Positions 25,646-34,897 of a stretch of 49,801 bases of DNA are shown here, in pieces. Numbering within the stretch: position 1 is the first letter of the stretch; every line of letters begins with the position of its first letter. Position numbers and translations under genes: made by a program. A model generated the notes under the pieces. The model saw only the letters and a list, made by a program, of their open reading frames with translations. It had not been told where the DNA came from and did no database searches. This DNA comes from Capnocytophaga catalasegens (lineage in GTDB: Bacteria > Bacteroidota > Bacteroidia > Flavobacteriales > Flavobacteriaceae), in contig NZ_BPMA01000018.1 of NCBI RefSeq assembly GCF_026005215.1, positions 124,864 to 174,664 of the forward strand, given 5' to 3'.

Positions 25646-26356
25646 ATGAAAATATCTTTACAAAAAATAAGCACGAAGAATTTGGCAACACTGACCAAAC
25701 GAATCATCACGCTTTCGAAAGAGACCCATAGTTCGGTAACGGCAAATCACCCATTACTTGCAAAGTTAGAGGTTGCTTTTGCTCAATATGACGCCGTATA
25801 TACAAAGGCAGCGTATAGCGGCAAAGGGAAAGAGGTAGCCCAAGCGGACAAAGCACGCGATGAGATATTTGCATCGTTGAAGAGTTTTTTGGCGGGGTAT
25901 GCGCAATTTCATTTTGCTCCGAATTATCAATCGGCACAGGCTTTGTACGAGCAGATGAAGGTTTTTGGTCTTAACATAGACCGTCTGAGTTATGCAGAGG
26001 AGTCGGCACAGATGATAAAACTCATTGAGAGTTTTGAACGTCCTGAAAATCAACAACATTTTCAAACATTATCTATTGTTGATGCCTTTACAACACTAAA
26101 AACCAAGCAAGAAGAATTTGAAAAAATCTTTGCTTTGCAAACCAACGCCAATGCGGAACTTCGCCAACAGAAGTCAGCAACGAATTTGCGTCGCGATGTT
26201 GAAAAATCACTTCGTACATACTTAGATTTCTTGACTGCTATGAGCGAAATAGACCCTTGGAAAAACTTATACGCCGATGTACACGAAGTAGTAAAAGCAG
26301 CGCGCAATAGCAACTTGCCAGCTACAAACAAAGGAAAAACAGAATTATCTGAGTAA
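25646..26356 (+). CDS. DUF6261-like hypothetical protein
   Basis: A 236-residue all-helical soluble protein (KISLQKISTKNLATLTKRII; EFEKIFALQTNANAELRQQK) without signal peptide. It resembles the DUF6261 family of Bacteroidota, function unknown; the assignment is moderate. Base composition looks clearly richer in G+C than the flanking array and neighbouring genes, and the gene is next to a tandem repeat, so acquisition by transfer is possible. The C-terminus is polar (NLPATNKGKTELSE). Confidence 0.65.
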   Translation: MKISLQKISTKNLATLTKRIITLSKETHSSVTANHPLLAKLEVAFAQYDAVYTKAAYSGKGKEVAQADKARDEIFASLKSFLAGYAQFHFAPNYQSAQALYEQMKVFGLNIDRLSYAEESAQMIKLIESFERPENQQHFQTLSIVDAFTTLKTKQEEFEKIFALQTNANAELRQQKSATNLRRDVEKSLRTYLDFLTAMSEIDPWKNLYADVHEVVKAARNSNLPATNKGKTELSE

Positions 26357-26396
26357 AAAAATTTTTTTTTTATAATTATTTATAATTTTTTTTTTA

Positions 26397-26404
26397 TACT
26401 TTTG
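26397..26404 (+). promoter_or_regulatory. -7 element for the protease-partner operon
   Basis: TACTTTTG, a TAnnTTTG match preceded by a T-rich stretch, 30 bases before the ATG at 26435. It overlaps the longest possible start at 26402, favouring the shorter one. Confidence 0.5.
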
Positions 26405-26434
26405 CAACATCATAAATTAAACGATTCTTTGTGT

Positions 26435-27619
26435 ATGAAAAATACAGTTCCTAAGTACCAAAGACCTCTGAAAAGCACCAACGAACCCATTGTTCATGTA
26501 GATAGTTGGTACGAATCTACCGATGCTTTTGATGATAAAAACTACGATGAATCGGTACGCAAACTCATCAATTATATCAATCCGGAGGTTAGCAAAAAAA
26601 TTACTTCAACTACGGGAGATTTCTCCTTCGAATATCCACAAGGTTCTTCAACAATAACCTTTGGAGTGAAAGATAAGGTTCTTTTCATTGAAGCACCATT
26701 TGTTAAAATAACCGAAAAAACAAACAAGGTCGCTTTGTTAAGACGTATTACCGAATTGAATTTTGGTCATTTGACCCTTCCTCAGATTCATTTGTTGGAT
26801 AACTTATTATGGTTTAAGTTTGATACGCCCTTACACTTGTGTCAGCCCAACAAAATCTACGATGCACTACGCGAAATTTGTATTACAGCTGATGATTTTG
26901 ATGACGAATTTATCGAAAAATACGAGGCAGAAAGCATTCAAGAGCCTGTGGTTAGCTATTTTGACGCCAGTGAGCAAGAGAAAATCTGGGAACATATTCA
27001 AAATATTCTCTCTCAATACAAAAGCTACATGGCTTACTTTGAAGAAAAACGTTGGGAAGGCAGTCAATGGGATATTATTATGATTAGTTTGTTCCAATTG
27101 GGTAATTTGCCTTATGTCAATGGTCTATTACGTACTGATTTGTACGAATACATAAGCAATATAAACAACAGCCGTATTGATTTTAAACTTCGGTTAGATA
27201 AAGGAAAAAATTTCTTCAAACAACTGATGGAAAAATCAAAAGAAGACCTGATGAAAAACATATATCAAGCGCAAACTTTTATGTCGCTCAAATGGCGTAG
27301 CTCTTCTAAAATACTTCAAGAAGTAGCCGTTGGTTACGAAGAAGATATCAGAAAGTATAAGAGTTCTGACGATAGTTTTAACATCGTGTATTATTTAGAA
27401 TATATGTACTTGCGTATACTTTATTATTACACACTTGATGAAAACTACCGCGAGTTATTAATGAGTACCTTAGAGAAAGCCTCTGACAAAACGTATGAAG
27501 AAGGAGCTAAAATTTTGCTTAATACCTATGAGCATTTGCTTCATGAAACCTTCCCCAAAGGAATAGGCAACCTGTTTAAAAGTAAAGGAAAAGGACTATT
27601 TGCTCGTTTATTCGGATAA
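26435..27619 (+). CDS. hypothetical protein with possible YbjN-like N-domain
   Basis: A 394-residue cytoplasmic protein. Residues about 25-150 (KLINYINPEVSKK; TITFGVKDKVLFIEAPFVKI; LLRRITELNFGHLTLPQIHL LDNLLWFKFDTPL) look like a YbjN/TY-chaperone-type alpha-beta domain; the rest is helical and I do not recognise it, ending in a basic tail KSKGKGLFARLFG. The downstream protease gene begins 17 bases later and its C-terminus also looks YbjN-like, so the two products may contact each other. No signal peptide or membrane segment. The fold call is by eye only. Confidence 0.6.
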   Translation: MKNTVPKYQRPLKSTNEPIVHVDSWYESTDAFDDKNYDESVRKLINYINPEVSKKITSTTGDFSFEYPQGSSTITFGVKDKVLFIEAPFVKITEKTNKVALLRRITELNFGHLTLPQIHLLDNLLWFKFDTPLHLCQPNKIYDALREICITADDFDDEFIEKYEAESIQEPVVSYFDASEQEKIWEHIQNILSQYKSYMAYFEEKRWEGSQWDIIMISLFQLGNLPYVNGLLRTDLYEYISNINNSRIDFKLRLDKGKNFFKQLMEKSKEDLMKNIYQAQTFMSLKWRSSSKILQEVAVGYEEDIRKYKSSDDSFNIVYYLEYMYLRILYYYTLDENYRELLMSTLEKASDKTYEEGAKILLNTYEHLLHETFPKGIGNLFKSKGKGLFARLFG

Positions 27620-27636
27620 CTTAATCGTATCACATT

Positions 27637-28707
27637 ATGGAACAATATAAAGAAAATATATATAAAGTAATTACTTCAACAGGAACAGGAAGTGGCTTCT
27701 GTGTAAAAGATTACGACTTTGTCATTACCAATTATCACGTAGTGGAAGGAACTAAAATATTGGCTATTGAAGACCAAAATCAAAACAGATACTTGGCACA
27801 CGTAGTTATGGTCAATCCCGAAGCTGACTTAGCATTTCTTAGCGTTGAAGGTTTGAATACAAGTACGTCTAACATTACATTAGATAAAGAACTTCAAGTA
27901 AGTAATACACAAAAGGTTTTCATCAACGGATACCCATTTGGAATGCCTTTTACCATTACCGAAGGGATTATCTCTTCGGCAAACCAACCGATGGGAAATC
28001 GTCACTACATACAAACCGATGCCGCAGTAAATCCAGGTAATTCGGGCGGTCCAATGATAAATCAATCGGGCGTGCTGGTAGGAGTTACCACCTCTAAGTT
28101 TGATAATGCTGATAATGTAGGATTTGCTATTCGCTTCAATGAACTTATCAAAGAGATTGAAGATTTTAATTTCACAGACAATGTATATCGTGTTAAATGT
28201 AATTCGTGCGATAACTTCATAGAAACAGAAGTTAAATTCTGCCCTCATTGTGGTAGCAATATCAATAGTTCGGTATTTGAAGAATTTGAAAAATCTCACT
28301 TTGCCAATTTTATAGAATCGGCTATGGAAGAAATGGGTGCTAATCCTATTTTATGCCGTGCAGGTAGAGACAATTGGGAGTTTCATCAAGGTAGTGCCTT
28401 ACTGCGTATTTTCGTATATCAACGCGATTACTTAATTGTAACCTCGCCACTGGCAAAACTTCCTAAACAGAATTTGCTTCCGTTGTACGAATATTTGCTC
28501 TCACACCCGCATTTGCCTTATTCGTTCGGTATTTCTGACAATACCATTTATCTTTCGTATCGTGTTCACTTGTCTGATGTCTTCTCTGACGATTCAGATA
28601 AGATAAAACAATACGTGCGTAATATGCCTGCTCTTGCCGATGATTTAGATAATCTTTTGGTTGAAAAGTATGGCTGCGAATTTTCAATTGAAGCAAAACT
28701 TGATTAG
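27637..28707 (+). CDS. intracellular trypsin-like serine protease with zinc ribbon and YbjN-like C-domain
   Basis: A 356-residue protein with three parts. Residues 1-175: a chymotrypsin-fold protease of the HtrA/DegP type with complete triad His34 (VITNYHVVEG), Asp64 (NPEADLAFL) and Ser136 (VNPGNSGGPM). Residues 188-205: a zinc ribbon CNSC...CPHC. Residues about 225-350: an alpha-beta domain resembling YbjN/type III chaperones (FVYQRDYLIVTSPL; PYSFGISDNTIYLSYRV). There is no signal peptide and no PDZ domain, unlike DegP, so it should act in the cytoplasm. It is the second gene of a two-gene operon and is followed by a terminator. Protease activity is well supported, its target is unknown. Confidence 0.82.
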   Translation: MEQYKENIYKVITSTGTGSGFCVKDYDFVITNYHVVEGTKILAIEDQNQNRYLAHVVMVNPEADLAFLSVEGLNTSTSNITLDKELQVSNTQKVFINGYPFGMPFTITEGIISSANQPMGNRHYIQTDAAVNPGNSGGPMINQSGVLVGVTTSKFDNADNVGFAIRFNELIKEIEDFNFTDNVYRVKCNSCDNFIETEVKFCPHCGSNINSSVFEEFEKSHFANFIESAMEEMGANPILCRAGRDNWEFHQGSALLRIFVYQRDYLIVTSPLAKLPKQNLLPLYEYLLSHPHLPYSFGISDNTIYLSYRVHLSDVFSDDSDKIKQYVRNMPALADDLDNLLVEKYGCEFSIEAKLD

Positions 28708-28743
28708 ATTCATTTTTTTTTGATTTTTTAAAATTAATTCTGT

Positions 28744-28791
28744 AAGTCAAAGTATTTTACACTGCTCGTAATAATACTTTGACTTTTTTAG
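28744..28791 (+). terminator. intrinsic terminator after the protease gene
   Basis: Perfect 13-base stem, arms 28744-28756 and 28773-28785, with 16-base loop and T run to 28790. Confidence 0.85.
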
Positions 28792-28870
28792 TTAAATTTT
28801 TTTTAATGTCGCATCGTATCTTATTTTTTTGAACTAAATTGCGGTCTTTTAAGTAACAACCTATATATAA

Positions 28871-29734
28871 ATGATTAAAACACTGAAAAAACTAATCGTT
28901 TTGAGTCTTCTTTTAGGATTTATATCGTGCGATTATTTCAAAAAAAGCGAGACTCAACCCCAAGCCGTCGCACGTGTTGATGATGATTTCTTGCTCAAAA
29001 GTGATATTGAAAAAATTCTACCACAAGGCTACTCACTTGAAGATAGTGTGCGTATAGCAACAGGCTATGTCAATAGCTGGGCTTTGAAAAAATTACTAAT
29101 GATAAAAGCTCAAGAAAATATTTCAAATGAACAAAAAGAAGCCTTTGAACAATTAGTCCAAGAATATCGTACCGACTTATACACGCAGTCATATCTGGAA
29201 AAATTGGTTGCCAAAAAAATAGATACAACTATCTCACAACGCGAAAGAGAACAATTCTATCAAGAAAATAAATCAATCTTTAAACTTAACGAAGGCTTGA
29301 TAAAATTACGTTATATCCATCTACATCAAGACGATGAAAAAAATAAAAATATTGCCGAATCGTTCAAAAGATTTAATAAAAAGGATAAAAAACAATTAGA
29401 TTCACTATCTTTGCACTTTGTTTCGTCATTCTTCAATGATAGTATTTGGCTCAAAACCATTGAAGTATATGACAAATTGCCTTTCTTAAAAGACAAAATA
29501 GAAGGCAAATCAGGCGACTTGAATTGGGTTTTGGAACAAAATGATTCTACTGGGTATTATTTAGTCAAAATACGAAAATTACTCAAAAAAGACGATGAAG
29601 CTCCCATAGAATACGCACGCCCTACCCTTAGGCAAATTATCCTGAACAAACGAAAATTAGAGTATATCAAAGAAATAGAAAACGATATTATAAATACAGC
29701 TGTTAAGAAAAAACAATTTGAAGTATATGAATAA
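28871..29734 (+). CDS. SurA/PpiC-like foldase lipoprotein
   Basis: A 287-residue lipoprotein: signal peptide with lipobox (LLGFISC, Cys20). The body resembles the SurA N-terminal chaperone domain and a reduced parvulin-like part: VARVDDDFLLKSDIEKIL, EREQFYQENKSIFK, LRYIHLHQ. Key PPIase residues are not evident, so it may be a chaperone rather than an isomerase. It overlaps the next foldase gene by 8 bases (ATGAATAA region), and the pair probably assists outer-membrane protein folding in the periplasm. Confidence 0.75.
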   Translation: MIKTLKKLIVLSLLLGFISCDYFKKSETQPQAVARVDDDFLLKSDIEKILPQGYSLEDSVRIATGYVNSWALKKLLMIKAQENISNEQKEAFEQLVQEYRTDLYTQSYLEKLVAKKIDTTISQREREQFYQENKSIFKLNEGLIKLRYIHLHQDDEKNKNIAESFKRFNKKDKKQLDSLSLHFVSSFFNDSIWLKTIEVYDKLPFLKDKIEGKSGDLNWVLEQNDSTGYYLVKIRKLLKKDDEAPIEYARPTLRQIILNKRKLEYIKEIENDIINTAVKKKQFEVYE

Positions 29735-31091
29735 ATTAACAAAAATAGTAGCATTGGTAAGTGGGTTGTGCTTAGGATTCAGTACTTGGGCGCAACAACA
29801 ACACACACAAAGAACAAAAGTTGATGGTGTTGCAGCCGTAGTTGGCGATTATTTGCTTCTGGAAACCGATATCGAAAATGCTTTGCTTGAACTTGAATCA
29901 CAAAACATTGATACCAAAAATATTACCCGTTGTAGCTTATTAGGAAAACTAATGGAAGACCGCCTATATGCTAACCAAGCTATACAAGATAGTATTACTA
30001 TTTCTGATGAAGAAATACGTGAAGTTGTTAATCAGAAAGTAGATTTTATGTTAGAGCAAGTAGATGGAGACATCAACAAAGTAGTTCAATTCTATCGAAA
30101 AGATAGTGAGCAAGCACTTCGCGATGAACTTTTTGACGTACTAAAACAAAACGAATTGGCCAATCGCATGAAAGCTAAAATCGTTGAAAACTTAGAAGTT
30201 ACTCCCGAAGAAACACGCGTTTTTTTTGACAAAATTCAAGCAAGCGAACTTCCTACCATTGGAACAGAACTTGAAATTGCTCAAATTGTCATTGAACCAA
30301 AAGCTCCCCAAGAAGCTATTGACAAAGTAATCAATCAATTACGCGAAATAAAAAAAGATGTTCAAGAAAATGGTCAAAGTTTTTCAACCAAAGCTATTTT
30401 GTATTCTGCCGACCGCGCTACGGGTGGTAAAGAACTGACTTTCAACAGAAAATCAGGATTTGCAAAAGAATTTAAAGATATGGCATTTAGCCTACAAGAA
30501 GGAGAAATTTCTGAACCTTTCAAAACAGATTTCGGCTGGCATATACTACAAGTAGTCAAAATACGAGGCAAAGAAGTCTCTGTACGACACATACTTATGG
30601 TACCACAAATACCTGATACAGCCTTGGAAGAAGCTAAAAAGAAAATAAATGACATTCGCAATAAAATCATTGCAAAAGAAGTTACTTTTGAAGAAGCTGC
30701 GAGAAATTTTTCAGACGAAAAAGAAACACGCGAAGATGGCGGACAGCTTATCAATCCTGAAACACTTTCGACTAAGTTTGAACTCACGCGTATGGACCCT
30801 ACTTTATATTCGCAAGTAGCCAATTTGGCAGAAGACGAAGTTTCTTTTCCCGTAGTTGATGAAGATAGAACCGGAAGAAAAATGTTCAAAATATATCGTA
30901 TTACAAATCGTATAAATGAACATACAGCTGATTTTGTAAAAGATTATCCACATATTCAAGAATTGGCTCTGAAAGAAAAACAATTAAAAACTATCGGTAA
31001 ATGGATAAATGAGGCTATAGACAAGACGTTTATTTCTGTAAAAGGAGACTATCAAAATTGTAATTTCGCTAATAATTGGTTGAAAAAATAA
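29727..31091 (+). CDS. SurA-like peptidyl-prolyl cis-trans isomerase
   Basis: A 454-residue periplasmic chaperone. Signal peptide (KIVALVSGLCLGFSTWAQ), SurA N-domain (VDGVAAVVGDYLLLETDIEN; LLGKLMEDRLYANQAIQDSI), then two parvulin domains: IAQIVIEPKAPQEAID ... KELTFNRKSGFAKEFKDMAF and VSVRHILMVPQIPDTALEEA ... FEEAARNFSDEKET. Helps fold outer-membrane proteins. An alternative TTG start at 29718 is possible but the ATG at 29727 directly precedes the signal peptide. Followed by rsmE after three bases. Confidence 0.88.
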   Translation: MNKLTKIVALVSGLCLGFSTWAQQQHTQRTKVDGVAAVVGDYLLLETDIENALLELESQNIDTKNITRCSLLGKLMEDRLYANQAIQDSITISDEEIREVVNQKVDFMLEQVDGDINKVVQFYRKDSEQALRDELFDVLKQNELANRMKAKIVENLEVTPEETRVFFDKIQASELPTIGTELEIAQIVIEPKAPQEAIDKVINQLREIKKDVQENGQSFSTKAILYSADRATGGKELTFNRKSGFAKEFKDMAFSLQEGEISEPFKTDFGWHILQVVKIRGKEVSVRHILMVPQIPDTALEEAKKKINDIRNKIIAKEVTFEEAARNFSDEKETREDGGQLINPETLSTKFELTRMDPTLYSQVANLAEDEVSFPVVDEDRTGRKMFKIYRITNRINEHTADFVKDYPHIQELALKEKQLKTIGKWINEAIDKTFISVKGDYQNCNFANNWLKK

Positions 31092-31094
31092 AAT

Positions 31095-31820
31095 ATGCAA
31101 TTATTTTATAACGAATTCATTGAAGAAAATTCAACAGAAATCAGTTTTGATAAAGAAGAAAGCAAACACATCGTTAAAGTACTACGCAAACACCTTGGCG
31201 ATACGTTGTTTATAACCAATGGAAAAGGTTGGCTTTTTGAAGCCATAGTCAAATCAGACAACGAAAAAAAATGTATAGCAACTATTTGTAAATCAATTCA
31301 TAGAGAAAAACATTTTTATCAATTACATTTGGCTGTTGCCCCTACTAAAATGAACGAACGTTATGAATGGTTCTTAGAAAAAGCAACAGAAATTGGTATT
31401 GACCAAATTACACCTATTATTTGCGAACATTCTGAACGAACTTTTGTCAAAACTGAGCGTTTTGAGCGAGTTATTCTTTCAGCAATGAAACAATCATTAC
31501 AAACATATAAACCCCAACTGAATCAACCCATTTCATTTGCTGAATTTATTGAAAAAAACTGGAAAGGACAAAAGTTTATTGCACACTGCGAAAAAACAAA
31601 TCGTATAGAATTAACCAGCGAATTGCAAAAATCAACCTGTGATAATATTCTGATTTTAATAGGTCCCGAAGGTGATTTTTCTTCAGCAGAAATTGAAAAA
31701 TCTATTGCCAAAGATTTCTTACCTATATCTCTGGGAAATAATAGATTACGAACAGAAACAGCTGCTATTGTAGCTTGTAATGCCGTTTCGATTTTGAAAA
31801 AAACAACTCTTAATAAATAA
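31095..31820 (+). CDS. rsmE: 16S rRNA (uracil-1498-N3)-methyltransferase RsmE
   Basis: A 241-residue SPOUT methyltransferase that methylates U1498 of 16S rRNA. N-terminal PUA-like part (EESKHIVKVLRKHLGDTLFI TNG), then LAVAPTKMNERYEWFLEKAT and EIGIDQITPI, followed by the knot with LILIGPEGDFSSAEIE and LGNNRLRTETAAIVA. Full length. It lies in an apparent operon with the two foldases and a lipoprotein, three and four bases from its neighbours. Confidence 0.94.
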   Translation: MQLFYNEFIEENSTEISFDKEESKHIVKVLRKHLGDTLFITNGKGWLFEAIVKSDNEKKCIATICKSIHREKHFYQLHLAVAPTKMNERYEWFLEKATEIGIDQITPIICEHSERTFVKTERFERVILSAMKQSLQTYKPQLNQPISFAEFIEKNWKGQKFIAHCEKTNRIELTSELQKSTCDNILILIGPEGDFSSAEIEKSIAKDFLPISLGNNRLRTETAAIVACNAVSILKKTTLNK

Positions 31821-31824
31821 ATTT

Positions 31825-32616
31825 ATGAAAAAGTTTTTCCTATTTTTCATCTCAATAATTATCATCACACACATTTCGTGTAACAAAAATGAGAATATCT
31901 CGTTGGGTGCTGAACCTTTTTCAACCTTAGTAACTCCGTTCAAAAAACTTAAAATCACAGATGCAAATGGAGATATTATTGAATATACATTCGTATTTGA
32001 TAAACAAAATAGAATTATCAAAAGTTATTGGACAGACACTTTAAACTATTCGTATAGCCACAAGAATACTACGTTTGTACAAGTATCTAATCAGAAACAA
32101 GGCACCTTCGAGTTCAATACTTTATGGAATTTAGAGCGCTTTACTTACAATAAAGACAGCCTATACATCACCCCAAATGACACGGTTAATCGCTTTTATA
32201 CGAATACTAAACTCTATTTATACAAAAATGGTAATCAATTAGTTAAGATAATTGAGGGAAAAGATTATTACAACTTTGTTTGGAATGACAATAACATTAC
32301 TTCAATCGAATACAAACAGAATAATAAATTACAAAAATTAGAGTTGGAATACACTAATTCAGATAATAAAAACGGATTTTTATTCACAAATTACAATCTG
32401 ATTTTTACCGATGCGGATTTTTTTATCAATAAAGGTTTCCCTTCCAAAAAATTAATTCAAAAAATTATCCACAAAGAACAATCATCAACAAATTCAGATA
32501 ATTTTGTAACGCAAAATGAAAAAACGTTAAATTATGAATTTAATTCAGAGGGCTTGGTAACCAAAATTACAACTACCGACAACAATGGAGTTTTTATTTA
32601 TGAATTCACATACTAA
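31825..32616 (+). CDS. hypothetical lipoprotein, 263 aa
   Basis: A 263-residue lipoprotein (lipobox THISC, Cys19) that looks entirely beta-structured: YTFVFDKQNRIIKSYWTD, FVWNDNNITSIEYKQNNKLQ, LNYEFNSEGLVTKITTTDN. The repeated N-x-I/L-x-x-I/L-x-Y units are a loose relative of YD-type repeats. Unknown function. Last gene of the foldase-rsmE operon, four bases after rsmE. Confidence 0.7.
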   Translation: MKKFFLFFISIIIITHISCNKNENISLGAEPFSTLVTPFKKLKITDANGDIIEYTFVFDKQNRIIKSYWTDTLNYSYSHKNTTFVQVSNQKQGTFEFNTLWNLERFTYNKDSLYITPNDTVNRFYTNTKLYLYKNGNQLVKIIEGKDYYNFVWNDNNITSIEYKQNNKLQKLELEYTNSDNKNGFLFTNYNLIFTDADFFINKGFPSKKLIQKIIHKEQSSTNSDNFVTQNEKTLNYEFNSEGLVTKITTTDNNGVFIYEFTY

Positions 32617-32851
32617 TTTTCCATTGTTTGCAGAAAAATTCTTACAAAAAATCTATAAAATTTGTGAGAATTACTATGAAAAATAGTAAAAATAACTCTT
32701 TTTATTACATAGTGTAAGTTAAATAAAATTATAATAAACAATTTTTTACAAAAAAATATATAGATTTTACATATATTCAATTTACTGATTTTCAACACAA
32801 TAAACATTTTCAATACAATTAAAAGAAATATTTTTTGAATTTATTGCAAAA

Positions 32852-32859
32852 TATTTTTG
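32852..32859 (+). promoter_or_regulatory. -7 element for the DUF349 gene
   Basis: TATTTTTG matches TAnnTTTG, 55 bases before the ATG at 32915. Confidence 0.35.
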
Positions 32860-32914
32860 GTAATTTGATCATTTTTTCGGAACTTTCGGATTGAAAATAA
32901 CAAATATCTATACA

Positions 32915-34819
32915 ATGCCAGAATTAAAGGAAAACCTGCTACATGCAGATGGAAACTCACAGAGCAAACCTGAAAATATTCTCTCAGAGAATGAAGCTAT
33001 TCTAAACAAAATCAATGACGAGAATGCGCACGATGCCGAAGATCAAGATAATAAATCTCGACACGAAATTCCGTTGTTGGATTACGAAACTATGTCCTTA
33101 GAAGACTTAGTCAAAGAGTTCAAACGTTTGCTTCATCACGAGAAAATACAAGCCATCAAAGAACATATTGAAGGTATCAGAACCGAATTTGAAAAGAAAT
33201 TTGCACATTTCTTAGATGAAAAAAAAGAAGCCTTTCTTCAAGATGGAAATGAAGAAAAAGACTTCAAATACGTTTCGCCTGTTAGAAATCAATTTAATGA
33301 ATTATATGACGAATATAAGAGCAAACGCAACGTATATTACAAAGAACTGGAGCAAAAACTACAAGCGAATTTAGCTCGACGTCAAGACATCATACACGAA
33401 ATAAAAAATCTTATCACGATTGATACAGCCAATTCGGATACGGACATCAATGTGATTTTCAAAAAATTCAAAGATTTACGAGAACAATGGTATTCTTCGG
33501 GAGCTGTTCCACGCGAAAATTATAATGACCTTTGGAATAATTTTAATCATCACGTAGAGAATTTTTACGATTATCTAGATTTGCATAAAGACTTGCGTGA
33601 GATGGATTTCCGCCATAATTTGGAAGAAAAAACAAAAATTATTCAAAAAGCTGAAAGTTTGCTCGATGAACCTGATGGAAATAAAGCCTTTCGCGAATTG
33701 CAACTTTTACACAAACAATGGAAAGAAGAAACTGGTCCGGTTGATAGAGAGCATCGAGAGGTTATCTGGGAGAAATTCAGCAGAATAACCAAAGCTATTC
33801 ACGACAAACGGCAAGCATTTGTGAAAAATTTAGAAAAATCATTTGATGAAAATCTCAAAATAAAAAATGAGATTATTCAAAAAATAAAACTTCTCTCTGA
33901 AAAAGAAAATAACTCACATGGTAGTTGGCAAAAAACAATTAAAGATATCGAAAAACTACGTGAGGTTTTTATGCAAGTAGGAAGAGTTCCCGCACAAGTA
34001 AGTGAACAAGTATGGGGCAAGTTTAAACAAGTTGTCCGAGATTTTAATCATAAGAAAAATCTGTTTTATAAAACACTTAAACGAGTACAGCAAGAAAACT
34101 TAGAAAAAAAACTTGAACTTATTCGAATTGCCCAAGAGCATCAAAATAGTGAAGATTGGGACAAAATTACTCCTTTGATGAAAGATATACAAGACCAATG
34201 GCGTGCTATTGGGCATGTACCTCGCAAACATACTGATAAAATCTGGAAAGATTTTAAAGATGCTTGTAATCATTACTTTGACAGACTTCATCAACACAAG
34301 AACAGTTCACAAAATGATAGTTATGTTGCTTTTGACAAGAAAAAAGCATTTTTAGATTCACTTAAAACTTTTGAGCTTTCAAACGACAAAGAAAAAAATT
34401 TGGAACAATTACAAACATTTGAAAATCAATGGAACGAATTGGGAGTTACTCCAAAAAACAAGCGAAATCTCGAAATAAAATTTCATAAAATAATCAATGC
34501 TCTTTACCGAAAACTTGATATGAATCGCCAAGATATAGAACTTATCAAGTATAACAACAGGTTAGAACACTTGGCTAATGAAAATACAGATAGTCTTATC
34601 AAAGAACAACTATTTGTCAGACGTAAAATTAGCGAACTACAAGCCGAAATATTACAATTGGAAAACAATCTATTATATTTTAGTAACGTTGATGAAAACA
34701 ATCCGCTAGTGAGAGACGTCATAAAAAAGATTCAAAACCAAAAAATAGCTGTTGAAACTTGGCAGGCTAAGCTAAAAGAACTCAAATCTTTTAAAAAAAA
34801 TCAGAAAGAGACGAAATAA
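32915..34819 (+). CDS. DUF349 repeat protein
   Basis: A 634-residue coiled, helical, cytoplasmic protein with at least five DUF349 repeats, recognisable by W/L-x-x-x-G-x-V/T-P-R-x-x-x-x-x-x-W-x-x-F: QWYSSGAVPRENYNDLWNNF, EETGPVDREHREVIWEKF, QVGRVPAQVSEQVWGKF, AIGHVPRKHTDKIWKDF and ELGVTPKNKRNLEIKF. Strongly charged, coiled-coil-rich ends. The family is universal in Bacteroidota and of unknown function. The frame opens earlier (TTG at 32891), but MPELKENLLHADG at 32915 is the usual type of start. Confidence 0.88.
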   Translation: MPELKENLLHADGNSQSKPENILSENEAILNKINDENAHDAEDQDNKSRHEIPLLDYETMSLEDLVKEFKRLLHHEKIQAIKEHIEGIRTEFEKKFAHFLDEKKEAFLQDGNEEKDFKYVSPVRNQFNELYDEYKSKRNVYYKELEQKLQANLARRQDIIHEIKNLITIDTANSDTDINVIFKKFKDLREQWYSSGAVPRENYNDLWNNFNHHVENFYDYLDLHKDLREMDFRHNLEEKTKIIQKAESLLDEPDGNKAFRELQLLHKQWKEETGPVDREHREVIWEKFSRITKAIHDKRQAFVKNLEKSFDENLKIKNEIIQKIKLLSEKENNSHGSWQKTIKDIEKLREVFMQVGRVPAQVSEQVWGKFKQVVRDFNHKKNLFYKTLKRVQQENLEKKLELIRIAQEHQNSEDWDKITPLMKDIQDQWRAIGHVPRKHTDKIWKDFKDACNHYFDRLHQHKNSSQNDSYVAFDKKKAFLDSLKTFELSNDKEKNLEQLQTFENQWNELGVTPKNKRNLEIKFHKIINALYRKLDMNRQDIELIKYNNRLEHLANENTDSLIKEQLFVRRKISELQAEILQLENNLLYFSNVDENNPLVRDVIKKIQNQKIAVETWQAKLKELKSFKKNQKETK

Positions 34820-34841
34820 TAAAATTCTTTTAATTTGCTTG

Positions 34842-34872
34842 AAGTGCTCTTATACGGAGCACTTTTGTTTTA
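34842..34872 (+). terminator. intrinsic terminator after the DUF349 gene
   Basis: Arms AAGTGCTC (34842-34849) and GAGCACTT (34857-34864), followed by TTGTTTTAT. It sits inside the upstream part of the long frame of the next gene, which supports the later start there. Confidence 0.7.
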
Positions 34873-34897
34873 TAACAAAAATAAATCTTTGCATACG

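Noticed and set aside
30374-30889. 171-codon minus-strand frame
   Set aside because: Antisense to the SurA-like foldase gene; Ser-rich shadow.
32637-32672. Inverted repeat AATTCTTACAAA / TTTGTGAGAATT after the lipoprotein gene at 31825-32616
   Set aside because: One arm pairs with a wobble and no T run follows, so I do not call it a terminator, though transcription may end nearby.
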